A DNA stretch of 64,000 nucleotides. It comes from Valencia hispanica. Its lineage: Eukaryota; Chordata; Actinopteri; Cyprinodontiformes; Valenciidae. The stretch's first letter is position 1, and each line of letters begins with the position of its first letter. Location: the NCBI GenBank assembly GCA_963556495.2, contig OY747717.1, positions 4,487,501-4,551,500 on the forward strand. The letters run 5' to 3'. Positions 10,306-21,495 of this stretch are shown here, piece after piece. Position numbers and translations under genes: made by a program. The notes beneath the pieces were generated by a model. It was not told the DNA's origin and made no database searches. It saw only the letters and a program-made list of their open reading frames with translations.

Positions 10306-13300
10306 CCATCCATCCATTTTCTTCCGCTTATCCGGGGTCGGGTCGCGGGGGCAGCAGCCTAAGCAAAGAGACCCAGACTTCCCTCTCCCCAGCCACTTGT
10401 TCCAGCTCCTCGGGAGGAACCCCAAGGCGCTCCCAGGCCAGCCGAGAAACATAGTCCCTCCAGCGTGTCCTGGGCCTTCCCCTGGGCCTCCTCCCGGTGA
10501 GACGTGCCTGAAACACCTCACCAGGGAGGCGTCCAGGAGGCATCCTGACCAGATGCCCGAGCCACCTCAACTGACTCCTCTCGATGTGGAGAAGCAGCGG
10601 CTCTACTCTGAGCCCCCTCCGGATGACCGAGCTTCTCACCCTATCTCTAAGGGAGAGCCCAGGCACTCTGCGGAGGAAACTCATTTCAGCCGCTTGTATC
10701 CGTGATCTCGTTCTTTCGGTCACCACCCAGAGTTCGTGACCATAGATGAGGGTAGGAACGTAGATCGACCGGTAAATCGAGAGCTTCGCCTTTTGGCTCA
10801 GCTCTCTCTTCACCACGACAGACCGGTAGAGCGCCCGCGTAACTGCAGATGCCCCACCAATCCGTCTATCGATCTCCCGCTCCATTTTTCCCTCATTCGT
10901 GAACAAGACCCCCAGATACTTAAACTCCTCCACTTGGGGAAGGACCCCATCCCCGACCCGGAGGAGGCACCCCACCCTTTTCCGGCTCAAGACCATGGCC
11001 TCGGATTTGGAGGTGCTGATTCTCATCCCAGCCGCTTCACACTCGGCTGCGAACTGCTCCAGCGAAAGCTGTAGATCACGCTCCGATGAAGCCAACAGGA
11101 CCACATCATCTGCAAAAAGCAGAGACCCGATCCTGAGGCCACCAAAACGGATCCCCTCAACGCCTTGGCTGCGCCTAGAGATCCTGTCCATAAAAGTTAG
11201 GAACAGGATCGGTGACAAAGGGCAACCTTGGCGGAGTCCAACTCTCACTGGAAACAAGCCTGACTTACTGCCGGCAATGCGAACCAAGCTCTGGCACCGA
11301 TCGTACAGGGACCTAACAGCCCGTATCAAGGGGCCCGGTACCCCATACTCCCGGAGCACCCCCCACAGGGCCCCCCGAGGGACACGGTCGAACGCCTTCT
11401 CCAAGTCCACAAAACACATGTAGACCGGTTGGGCGAACTCCCACGCACCCTCCAGGACCCTGCTGAGGGTGTAGAGCTGGTCCAGTGTTCCACGGCCAGG
11501 ACGAAAACCGCATTGTTCCTCCAGGATCCGAGGTTCGACTTTCCGTTGGACCCTACTCTCCAGAACCCCTGAATAGACCTTACCAGGGAGGCTCAGAAGT
11601 GTGATCCCCCTGTAGTTGGAACACACCCTGTGGTCCCCTTTTTTAAACAGGGGGACCACCACCCCGGTCTGCCAATCCAAGGGAACTGTCCCCGATGTCC
11701 ACGCAATATTGCAGAGCCGTGTTAACCAACACAGCCCCACAACATCCAGAGCCTTGAGGAACTCCGGTCAAATCTCATCCACCCCCGGAGCCTTGCCACC
11801 GAGGAGCTTTTTAACGACCTCGGTGACCTCAGCACCAGAGATTGGAGAGCCCGACCCCAAGTCCCCAAACCCTGGTTCCAGATTGGAAGGCGTGCTGGTG
11901 GGATTGAGGAGGTCTTCGAAGTATTCCATCTACCGACCCAAAACGTCCCGCGTCGAGGTCAGCAGCACACCATCCCCACTGTAAACAGTGTTGGTGGCAG
12001 ACCGCTTTCCCCCCCTGAGACGCCGGATGGTGGACCAGAATCGCTTCGAAGCCGTACGGAAGTTGTTTTCCATGGTCTCTCCAAACTCCTCCCACGCCCG
12101 AGTTTTTGCCTCAGCAACCATCCGAGCCGCATCCCGCTTGGCCTGTCGGTACCTATCAGCTGCTTCAGGGGTCCCACAAGCCAAAAAGACCCGGTAGGAC
12201 TCCTTCTTCAGCCTGACAGCATCCCTTACCGCCGGTGTCCACCAGCGGGTTCGGGGGTTGCCGCCGCGACAGGCACCGACCACCTTGCGGCCACAGCTTC
12301 GGTCAGCCGCCTCGGCAATGGAGGCGCGGAACATGGTCCACTTGGACTCGATGTCCCCCGCCTCCCCCGGGACGTGTTCAAAGTTCTGCCGGAGGTGCGA
12401 GTTAAAGCTCCTTCTGACAGGAGACTCTGTCAGACGTTCCCAGCAGACCCTCACAACACGTTTGGGCCTTCCAGGTCTGTCCGGCGTCCTCCCCCACCAT
12501 CGGAGCCGACTCACCACCAGGTAGTGGTCAGTGGACAGCTCTGCCCCTCTCTTCACCCGAGTGTCCAAAACATGCGGCCGCAGATCAGATGAGACGACAA
12601 CCAAGTCGATCATTGAGCTGCGGCCTAAGGTGTCCTGGTGCCAAGTGCACATATGGACACCTTTATGCTTGAACATGGTGTTTGTTATGGACAATCCATG
12701 ACGAGCACAGAAGTCCAATAACAAGACACCACTCGGGTTTAGATGGGGGGGGGGGGCATTCCGCCTAACCACACCCCTCCAAGTCTCACTGTCATTGCCC
12801 ACGTGAGCGTTGAAGTCCCCCAGCAGAACAAGGGAGTCCCCAGGAGGAGCACTCTCCAGCACCCCCTCCAAAGACTCCAAGAAGGGTGGGTAATCTAATC
12901 TGCTGTTTGGCGCGTAAGCACAAACAACAGTCAGGACCCGTCCCCCCACCCGAAGGCGGAGGGAGGCTACCCTCTCGTTCACCGGGGTAAACCCCAACGT
13001 ACAGGCGCCAAGATGGGGGGGCAACAAGTATGCCCACCCCAGCTCGGCGCCTCCAGCGGGGGAAACCCCAGAGTGGAAGAGAGTCCAACCCCTCTCGAGG
13101 AGACGGGTTCCAGAGCCAGAGCCGTGCGCCGAGGTGAGTCAGACGATGTCCAGTCGGAACCTCTCAACCTCGCACACCAGCTCCGGCTCCTTCCCCACCA
13201 GAGAGATGACGTTCCACGTCCCGAGAGCCAGCTTCTGCAGCCGAGGATCGGACCGCCAAGGTCCCCGCCTTTGGCCGCCGCCCATCCTGCACAGCACCCG

Positions 13301-13667
13301 ACCCCTATGGCCCCTCCCACAGGTGGTGAGCTCATGGGAAGGGGGGCCCGTGTTACCTCTTCGGGCTAAGCCCGACCGGGCCCCATGGGTAAAGGCCCGG
13401 CCACCAGGCGCTCGCCAACGTGCCCCACCTCCAGGCCTGGCTCCAGAGGGGGGCCCCGGTGACCCGCGTCCGGGCGAGGGAACACTGAGTCCATCTGTCG
13501 TTTTCATCATAGGGGTCTTTTGGGCTGCACTTTGTCTGATCCCTCACCTAGAACCAAATTGCCATGGGTGACCCTACCAGGAGCAAAAGCCCCCGACAAC
13601 ATAGCTCCTAGGATCATTGGGACACTCAAACCCCTCCACCACGATAAGGTGGCAGCGCAGGGAGGGG
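10306..13667 (-). mobile_element. Near full-length Rex3-like (RTE clade) LINE
   Basis: The 3.36-kb element lies on the minus strand. Its 3' end at 10306 is a GGATGGATGG tail and its 5' end at about 13667 is the conserved CCACCTTATCGTGGTGGAGG leader. It is flanked by an exact 8-bp duplication, ATCAGGTT (10298-10305 and 13668-13675), and lies inside the Rex1-like fragment. It encodes an AP-type endonuclease and a reverse transcriptase (separate entry). The full length, clean duplication and few disabling mutations suggest it is the youngest insertion of the nest. Confidence 0.85.
10328..13510 (-). pseudogene. Rex3/RTE endonuclease-reverse transcriptase ORF with three in-frame stops
   Basis: One reading frame of about 1,060 codons runs from 13510 to 10328. 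The N-terminal endonuclease shows [27 protein letters not shown] and the STDHYLV box. The central reverse transcriptase shows NYRGITLL, FVDLEKAFDRVP, GLRQGCPLSP and the catalytic FADDVVLLA, and the C-terminal part ends PRGRPRTRWRDY...RPDPG. Three stops break it: TGA at 13139-13141, TAG at 11930-11932 (where related copies have Trp) and TGA at 11768-11770 (a CGA-to-TGA change, as CpG decay would give). Near 13015-13045 a lost G and a gained C appear to shift the frame locally and then restore it. It would nick DNA and copy its own RNA at the target, but this copy cannot make a full protein. Confidence 0.85.
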
Positions 13668-13885
13668 ATCAGGTTGTTTAGCCTATTTAAAACCAAAGGC
13701 AAGATAAGCTTTGTCATATTTTCTACTCTTTGGCTGGGAAGGGAGTTGGTTTAGAAGCTTATTTGGCGATTTTTTTTTTATCTTCCGCTTTGCGTTTATG
13801 TGGGAGCCTCGTCAAAAACCTGTCAGTTATATTAGCATTTCTTTTTTATCCATTCATACCGCGCCCCCAACTTTGGCAACCACTG

Positions 13886-13965
13886 GTATAGCATAACTCA
13901 GTATAGTATAACGTATGGCATAGTATACTATGGTATAGTACAGTATACCATAGTATAGCATGGTG
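13886..13965. repeat. TATAGTA tandem repeat, right part
   Basis: This is the continuation of the array at 8950-9330. It starts with the second copy of the hAT target duplication (GTATAGCA) and reads CAGTATAGTATAACGTATGG onwards. Confidence 0.75.
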
Positions 13966-14199
13966 AAAGGAGGAGATAGAAGCCAGGGATGTTCAGAACC
14001 CTGACTGTATGCTGAGCCAAGAGAGGGAGGCCAAGGACTAGTGAGGATTTGAGCCTGGGGCACATCAGAAAGATGGCGCCTGACAATGAAATGAATGTGA
14101 TGAGGGCTGGCAGGACATCTACCACCCGGAAGACTGAGACAGTGGCTGATATTCAAAAACTAGAAACGGCTATAGGAGTCTAGACTGAATAACCGAACA
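13966..14199. other. Unassigned spacer
   Basis: No recognisable feature. The text between the repeat array and the L2 copy is moderately GC-rich. The overlapping minus-strand frames here have no known domain. Confidence 0.35.
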
Positions 14200-15995
14200 G
14201 AATTAGTTATATAGGCAGCAGATTTGAAAAACAAATCAACAAAATAACACCTCATGCGCAATGTTAGGTGTGGTGAAGGATCTGAACTTAGAAATCATCA
14301 ACAGAAACATTAATAATGCATGGACTCTGTTTACAACAGTGGAAAGACTAACTGATCCTCCAGTGACAGTAGCCCCTGAACTAAACTCTACCGGGGGCTG
14401 CAATGAATTTGCCAGCTTTTTCACGGAAAATATTCTAACAATTAGACGGTCAGTCTGTACCGCAGCACCGAACCGACAACCAATGTTATACCCAGCTAAC
14501 ACTAATGTAGAAAAAATGTCAGAATTCCATGAATTAAACCAAAAAAACTAGAAGAAATCATTAACAAATTAAGCTCCTCCTCTTGCTGCCTCGATATCTT
14601 CCCCCCAGCTTTCCTTAAGAAAATGTTCCCTGTTATTGGGTCTGATCTGATTCAAATAGTGAACTCATCCCTCCTGTCAGGTGTCTTCCCCCAGGCTTTA
14701 AAAACAGCAGTTAATAAACCACTACTAAAAAAGAATAATCTGGACATGTTAATGCAGAACTACAGGCCAATCTCTAATCTTCCAATCAGTTAAAGTATTG
14801 AAAAAGCTGTTTCAGCAGTTAAATAGCTTCATAACAATGACAAACTGTCTTGATGTTTTTCAGTCTGGTTTCCGTGCTCACCACAGCACTGAGACTGCCC
14901 TCGTCAAAGTTTTCAATGACATCCGCATAAATACAGACTGTGGTAGAACCACAGTACTGGTTCTGTTGGACCTCAGTGCAGCATTTGACACTGTTGATCA
15001 TGATATTTTATTGGAATGACTGGAGAGCTGGGTCGGACTCTCTGGTACAGTACTTGGCTGGTTTGAGTCTTGCCTAAAGAACAGGGACTTCTTTGTTTCA
15101 ATTGGAAACTTTTCATCAGAATGAACAGAAATCACATGTGGGGTGCCCCAGGGCTCCATCCTGGGGCCCCTCTTATTTAATATCTACATGCTCCCACTAG
15201 GCAAGATTATAGCAACCAATAACATTAGCTACCATAACTATGCGGATGAGACTCAGCTCTACATTACGATGTCACCAGGTGACTTTGAACCCATCCAAAC
15301 CGTAAGTAAATGCATCGAGCAAATCAATGAATGCATGTGCCATAACTTTCTCCAGCTGAACAGAAACAAAACGGAAGTAATTACTTTTGGACCTAAAAAT
15401 GAACAATCAACAGTCAAGCATACAGCTTCAGTTAATACAGCTAGTGATCAGGCCCAAAATCTAGGTGTAGTAATGGACTCAGACCTGAACCTCCAGGGTC
15501 ACATAAAGGCAACAACAAGGTCAACCTTCTATCACCTGAAGAACATTTCTAGAATTAAAGGTATGATGTCACAACAGGACCTAGAAAAACTCATCCATGC
15601 GTTTATCTTTAGTCGGATTGATTACTGCAACAGCATCTTCACAGGTCTGCCTAAAAAGTCAATCAGACAGCTGCAGCTGATCCAGATCCAGTTTCTATGC
15701 TCCTCTAATCTGGAACAAACTTCCAGAAAACTGCAAAGCTGCTGAAACACAGAGTTCTTTTAAATCAGAACTAAAAACGTATCTGTTTAGAGCTGCCTTT
15801 GAGTAATGCTTTGATGTATCATATTGTGTGTGCTTCTTGCTTTTTTGCTGTTTTTACTTTATATGCTTTGTAATGCTTTGATGTATCTGTGTATGCTTTT
15901 GTCTGTGTTTTACTGCCATTTTTATTTTACCCCTAATCACGTAAAGTACCTTGTTGTTGAAAGTGTGCTATATAAATAAAATTGCCTTGGCTTGA
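14200..15995 (+). mobile_element. L2-clade LINE, longest copy, broken ORF
   Basis: Plus-strand frames give, in order, the linker (14261-14551), the RT start (LQNYRPISNLP-like near 14755), FQSGFRAHHSTETAL and LDLSAAFDTVDHDILL (14798-15019), and [11 protein letters not shown] to [11 protein letters not shown] (15143-15745). The catalytic box reads YADETQL instead of YADDTQL. Frames change at least twice and stop codons are present. The tail at 15780-15990 (TATATAAATAAAATTGCCTT) is the usual L2 3' end. The 5' boundary is approximate. It is a dead copy. Confidence 0.8.
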
Positions 15996-16125
15996 TGCCT
16001 TGTTTCTCCAACACACCTGAATCAAATGGCTCATCACTACAAGGCCTCTGCAAAGTAACTTTTAGCTCTGCTGAGGCCCGGTAATGAGTCATCCATTTGA
16101 TTCAGGTATGTAGAAGCAGGGATGC
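15996..16125. mobile_element. hAT-type MITE, partial copy 3
   Basis: It contains CAACACACCTGAATCAAATG, GGCCTCTGCA, a centre with GAGGCCCGGTAATGAGTC, and TTTGATTCAGGTATGTAGAA, matching the MITE at 7459-7659 without its outermost ends. It abuts the L2 tail. Confidence 0.55.
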
Positions 16126-16906
16126 ATCTAAAAGTTGTAGGATAGTAGATTCTGAGGTTTGGACTTTGGCATCCCTGATGTAGGGTGTCCTGTGTTAGAG
16201 TATCTAAGATGCAACAAAAATCTTTAGTTTGAAAGATTGTTTTTGCCTGGTCTCGTGAGGGGAAAATTGTCTTCGTGGAAATTCATAAATACGGTAATGC
16301 ACAACAGAAAGACAGATGCAAGTCTGGAAAAAGCCCTAATGAATGTGGGTTTCTCATTTTATGTCATATTCCACTGTCTGCGAGTCAGCGCTCCAACACA
16401 TTTATAGCCTGGAAAGACTGTGTGTGTTCGCTCCTGCTGCCTGTCTGTTTTCACACGAGTCCAACATGTGTCTGTGCCGGTTCGTAAAAGTGCGTCTCCG
16501 CACGTCCCCCATCTCCCCCAGCAGCCGAGGATGGACAGCACAGAGTGTGTTTTATGATAACCAAACTTGATGAACGAGCGTACTACTAAAGTTTTGCTGC
16601 ACTTTTATGAATGTGTTAATATCCTGAGGTTGCTATTAAAAAAATGCAATTCCACAAATGAAGACAATGGTCCCTCGCATGAGGAGCATAAATAACATAT
16701 GTTTTGCAGGACACGTGCGTGTTCATCGGGTCTATGGTAGATGATTTTTGGTTAATATTAAAGTTTTTTTCCTCTTTGATTAGTAGATTGGAGCATTTTA
16801 TCTTTTTATGTCATAAAATTCATCACTTACAACCACTGGCCGTTCAAGACAGGGACCTTGTTATGGCCCCTGCACTTATGTGATAATACTAAATCAGCAT
16901 CTTATG
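16126..16906. other. Unassigned sequence
   Basis: No repeat or exon is recognised. Two overlapping frames of 60-75 codons (16275-16570) lack any signature. Confidence 0.35.
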
Positions 16907-17312
16907 TGCCATGATTTAGTATGAGAGGACCCAAATGCAGCGAGATAATTAGATCCTCTTTAATTAAACAAAAGAACTAGGGACTTGCATATGAATGCAG
17001 GAGGACCAGAAAATGCAGAGACCAGGAAACATGAAGTATAGACGAGGAACCAGCAAGTTGTGACTGAAAGAGAACGGCTTAACCATCCTGAGGAGGAGTG
17101 AAAGTGGCAGGGAGAAGACTAAGGATTAATTGGAAAGAAGCAGTTGCAGGTGAGAGGGAGAGAGCAGGTGGAGACAATCAGTAACTGGGCAATGAGGAAA
17201 CAGAGAGGGAGGCAAAGAATGATACATAAGAAATGACTAGACAGAGATAAACCTAAGAAGGCATACCTGAGGGTAAAAGAGGGAGAGAAAACATAGTGGA
17301 CTAAACATTCAT
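16907..17312 (-). mobile_element. Old solo LTR or LTR fragment, same family as 1624-2131
   Basis: Read on the minus strand, it ends CGCTGCATTTGGGTCCTCTC, then CATGGCA. On the plus strand it shares GCAGTTGCAGGTGAGAGGGA and GAGCAGGTGGAGACAAT with the reverse complement of the LTR at 1624-2131. It is clearly diverged, with no clean duplication or start, so it is an older relative. Confidence 0.6.
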
Positions 17313-17324
17313 TACATCTCTGGA

Positions 17325-17570
17325 TGTTTTAGGGTGGCTGCCCTGCTGTAGGTTGAACCTCCACCCTTTTTCTCAAGTCTTCTGCGGCCTATAACAGGCT
17401 TTCTTCTAGGATCTTCATAGATTTAGCTCTATACATCTTCCTATCATGTCTGCCCAACCACCCTGCTGTAGTAAAGCATTTCCAGAGCATCATGCTGCCA
17501 CCACCATGTTTCACCAAGGCGATGGTGCGTTCAGGATGGAGCTGTGTTGGTTTCCCACCCCACATAATTT
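17325..17570 (-). mobile_element. Tc1-type repeat fragment
   Basis: On the minus strand it reads CATGGTGGTGGCAGCATGAT, then AGAAAGCCTGTTATAGGC and AAGACTTGAGAAAAAGG. This is the internal part of a common fish non-autonomous DNA element whose other pieces lie near 47930-48175, 49895-49990 and 50750-50860. It has no intact ORF. Confidence 0.5.
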
Positions 17571-19424
17571 ATGTGCAGGTTTAGCCAAATCCTGTGAATG
17601 ATTTAATGTTATGGTGGTCTGCTGGTGAATTTCTTTTAAAAAAAAAATCAGCATTTTAACAAATCATGGATGTATTATAATCAGATTGAAATAGACTACA
17701 TGTATGGCTTTATGTAATCCTGTTGTGAATGCAATGTATATGCACCTGGCATGCCATGTCTGCTTATCAAATCTCAACCGACGCAGACATTTTATAGTAA
17801 TTACAGGTCTGAAACATTTACAAATAAATCATGTTTAATTATCCTGTTGCCTCACTGAGCGTAAAATAAAAAAATTATGAGAGAATTCAAAGAATGCTAG
17901 TCTGTCTGGAATCAACCGTAAAGTCTTCCTATATTGTCAGTTTGTGCCGCCCTGATGTCAGTGATATATGTGCTCTGAGATGATAAAGCAGTGTAATCAG
18001 GCTGGGAGAAGGTATCTTAACTAAGCATGGGTGTGCAGGAACAAAACGGTATTTGTAATTTCAGAGAAAAAGCTTCTTTCCAGCCGTCCTAGAACACGCA
18101 TGTTCGTTTAAACGGCAGACTGTTTGTCCCTGTGATGGACTGAAGACCTGTCCAGGGAGTATCCCGCCTCTCCCACTTGTGGGTTTTTATTTTAAACAGC
18201 AGAGCAGTTACGAGCAGTCAGTATCTTACCTACAGTCAAAACAACAGAAATCTCCCTGGAGGAGTTGGGCTAATTTTAGTTCAGAGCTGGGATGATTCAA
18301 TCTGAGTCAAACCCAACCCAAACATTTTCTAACAGTTTATGCAAATGCTAAAACTTTACACTTTGTCACCTCATGTATTAGACAGCTGATGAATACTCTG
18401 TCACTATTTTCTCTACTGAACATTGTTGGTGTTGCTATGTGAGAATCACAGTTCTGGTTCAATCCCACAACAGCAGCTACATCCTGTTAAGTAAGTGGTT
18501 AAGAAAAGCCCTTAGATGGGCAGAGGATAAATTGTCGATTAGAGACACAGAGAACAGGGTCAATGCATTTTATAAATTCATAGGTTATGCAGACTGACTT
18601 TTTTTTTCTGGACATTTGAGAACAAAATGTGTCATCAGTGGGCGGTTTTCATTACGTATCTACAGATCGAGAAAACATTCAAGGATGGACGTTACTGTGG
18701 ATTCTGCAGGGTGGTAAAAAGTATTTGGGTTGAAGGTGTAAAAATTTAAGAATTTTACAGTGAAATAATCACACAACAGTCTTAACGTCTCGATCCTGTT
18801 GGCAGGAAGGTTACATTGAAACAGATTTCATTCTCAGCCGACCGTGTGGTTGCAAGTTTTCAATCATTTTAAAAAGGCCGCAGAGGGACGTAGTCATTGT
18901 TTACAATCTATCCTGCCTCCATACTTCTTGGTTCTAGAGCCAATCACGCGTGAGCCTGCAATGTTGCAAGTCTTCAACACCAAAACTGCGCCGGCGTTTG
19001 TAATTCGACACCAACCGGCCTAGAGGCTAACATTAAGCAAACAATGCTAGCAGTAAATTAGAAAAAAAAATAGTCGGCTCTAAAAAATATCTTAAGCTAC
19101 TTTTTTCAATTACCAACAACTCAATATTGCAATGAAATGTATTTATCTACTTATCAACTTACGTTTTATGACTCGTCTTCGCTCGTCATCTTGACTCTTC
19201 TGGCGCTGATCCGTTACTGGCAACCCGGCATGAAACTCACAAAAGGGAGGGGATGAGTGGCTGAGAGCGGACTCTGTTGTTTTTCTACAGGCACTGCAGT
19301 ACTCACATTTGACCACAAGATATTATTCTTACATATTGCACATTAAGTTCTTTTAAAAATTCTATATCAGGACAAACCGAATGTTTTCCTTATTAGACCG
19401 TTTTTTAAGAACAGTGATGGAAAT
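17571..19424. other. Unassigned sequence, with a SINE 3' scrap
   Basis: Mostly featureless. At 18125-18175 the text GTCCCTGTGATGGACTGAAG...CCTGTCCAGGG matches the body of the SINE at 51038-51316. Around 18940-19230 there is a CpG-containing, CCAAT-bearing patch (GAGCCAATCACGCG) that looks like a promoter of an unidentified repeat or gene. No coding exon is supported. Confidence 0.35.
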
Positions 19425-19905
19425 ATCTGAAAGCAGACAGATTACAGTTCACATCATACCCCCGACCACTTGGTGCAGACACACAGACATTTTCTACTTT
19501 ATGCACAGACTACACGTAACTGAATCAATCCATAAAATAAATATTCTCATGAGAACATCTGAGCATCATCCCATCATCATCATCATTTGTACATCTTGCT
19601 AACCGGGTGCTGACAGTGCGTTGAAGAGTTACGGAGGCTTTGCAGCGCTACTGTGAACAGTGTGGGTGGTTACAGACGCGCTCCAAGGGGCCCGGTGTCG
19701 TGCCAACCATCGGTGCATGCTGCAAAATTTCTTCCCTCTGAAGCGATAGCTTGTGGGTCAGGAAACTGCGAATTCAGAGAGTCTTTCCGACTTCTGAACA
19801 CTTTGCTTGGAGAAATGTTCCCTGATTTTGAAACTTTGGCTGAAGTGGCGTTTGATTCCAGTCTCCAGTGTGGCAGTGGAACACGGATTCAGCCTCCAGA
19901 ATAAA
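19425..19905 (+). repeat. Dispersed repeat B, copy 1 (ORF-like)
   Basis: This stretch is clearly homologous to 45510-45925: both contain TTTGGTGCAGAC or CTTGGTGCAGAC, CATCTGAGCATCAT, CCCGGTGTCGTGCCA, TTCAGAGAGTC, CTTTGGCTGAAGTGG and GATTCAGCCTC. This copy has an open frame (19653-19904), but the other copy shifts frame, so coding is uncertain. It may be an exon of an unidentified transposon. I do not recognise the family. Confidence 0.55.
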
Positions 19906-20904
19906 ATCTAAACCTCTATGAGAAGTCATCTAAAAATCCAAGACCTCATCACAAAAACCTCTGCAGCAATCCCACTTGAAACATTTAACTACACACAATC
20001 AGGTGATCATTTCAGTTCCAACGGACCAGGAGGAAGTTGTGAGATTGTGTTCAGGCCACAGCAGGTGAAATGTTTACAATCGTTTAATTTCATTGTTTAC
20101 ATGTAGTTCTATGATCAGCTTGTTCAGATTGAATATTATCCAAAATGAAGGAAAAATAAATACTATTGAATATGTTATTTAAAACATTTTATAGTAAAAA
20201 TCGTTTATGACAGGATTTAGACCCCATCGGTCAAAAAGTCTAGCGCAACCTCTGATCAGGACTAAATACAGTTTTTGAACTCTGATTCTTTATTTTGTTT
20301 TTTTAAAGACACAAAAATGTCACTTTTTTACAACTTCGGGATCTAGATCAGGCATAGCTTCAGAACCACACTATTTATAATATCAAATAATCAAATTATG
20401 ACCCCATTAGTGGCCATTATTAGATGTTTTTAAAAGTCTGCATTTATCTGTGGGTTCTCAGTCAACAACAAAAAAAGCAACGTGCTCTGGGGGTTCCTAA
20501 TCAAGGTAGCTTCAGGTTTCGCAAGGTTCCCAGTTATACAACTCCTGATGTTTTGCTAAACTGATATTTTTGTCCTGTTTATTGGAGAAATCTGCATCTA
20601 CTCAAAGAAGCCCACTGAAAAATCGCTGCAATACCTCTGCCATGCCAGCAGGTGGCAATAACTTCAGCTTTGACGACATAAAATGTCAAAAGAAGAAGGT
20701 TGTGAGCAAGGCTAAAGCAGTGCTGGGCTAACAATAATCCTAAAACAGTCAGAGTTCATATTTCCTCTGACATTTTTTAGCCTTTTTTTTTTGTCATTGA
20801 CTTTTTAGGTAATTACTGAAGTTTAATAGAAACAAAAAGGTATTTTTTAAATATAATCTTTTCTCTCACTCAAACCCCTGTTTGGATGTGCAAACACAGT
20901 GGAA
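19906..20904. other. Unassigned sequence upstream of spp1
   Basis: No exon or repeat is assigned apart from the CTCF-like motif at 20645-20657 (separate entry). The text is AT-rich. Confidence 0.35.
20645..20657 (+). promoter_or_regulatory. CTCF-like motif, left of spp1
   Basis: CCAGCAGGTGGCA matches the vertebrate CTCF core CCASYAGRKGGC. It lies about 2.7 kb upstream of the proposed spp1 start. An almost identical motif in the same orientation lies at 36173-36185, beyond the 3' end. Such motifs also ride in repeats, so binding is unproven. Confidence 0.4.
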
Positions 20905-21495
20905 AGCATGGATGGAGTCTTAAGTCCTGATTCGAGTCAAGTTTAAGGGACTTGTGACTAGACTCGAGCAGCACCTCGATTACTTGGACTTGGAACGTTA
21001 GGACTTAAACTTGGACTCCACAATGTGAAATTGCTATTGTTGGAATTAGCAAGTAGCTGATGCTAATGTTAGCTTGTTATATTAGGTCAGATAACTGGAC
21101 AAATGTAATAACGACTTCCTAAAGCCTTTGTAAGTATAAGTAGGACATGTTATGTATTTATTGTTTTCACATTTATTTCAAGCAGGTGTTCTTGTTATGC
21201 TCATGCTACTGTGTTAGCTTGGTGATAGCATGGGGGCATTGAGTACATAAAAAAAAGTAAACCATGGCTGCCATAGTTCTAGTCTTAAAATCTACACCCT
21301 TCTGTTGTTTTTGACTTGCTGGTGATAATGACTTGACTTGGACTGGAAGATTCTTTTTGGGACTTGGACTTGGCCTGTAGGACCTAGCAACTCAATTTGG
21401 ACTAATCCTATGTGACTTGGACTTGCACTCAAATACTAAGGACTCAAGTGTGACTTGTACTTTTGAGATGGTGACTTGACTACAACCCTGTTGGA
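20905..21495. repeat. Repeat rich in GGACTTGGACTTG, probable hAT-related
   Basis: Both ends of this stretch carry degenerate runs of the ACTTGGACTTG type (20930-21020 and 21310-21490), with CTTGACTACAACCC at the right end, as in a common fish hAT-derived repeat. The middle is unique-looking AT-rich sequence. No duplication was resolved. Confidence 0.45.

Larger units (their letters stand above)
9331..13885. mobile_element. hAT-like non-autonomous element containing two nested LINEs
   Basis: The left end CAATGGTTCCCAAACT and the inverted right end (CAGTGGTTGCCAAAGT on the minus strand) are hAT-type termini. The element is flanked by an exact 8-bp duplication, GTATAGCA (9323-9330 and 13886-13893), the length hAT transposases make. 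Its own sequence is 9331-9988 and about 13698-13885; the middle is the Rex1-like fragment and the Rex3-like LINE. No transposase is visible, so it is a non-autonomous derivative. Confidence 0.85.

Noticed and set aside
10397..13571. Several plus-strand frames of 100-175 codons
   Set aside because: Antisense shadows of the GC-rich Rex3-like ORF.
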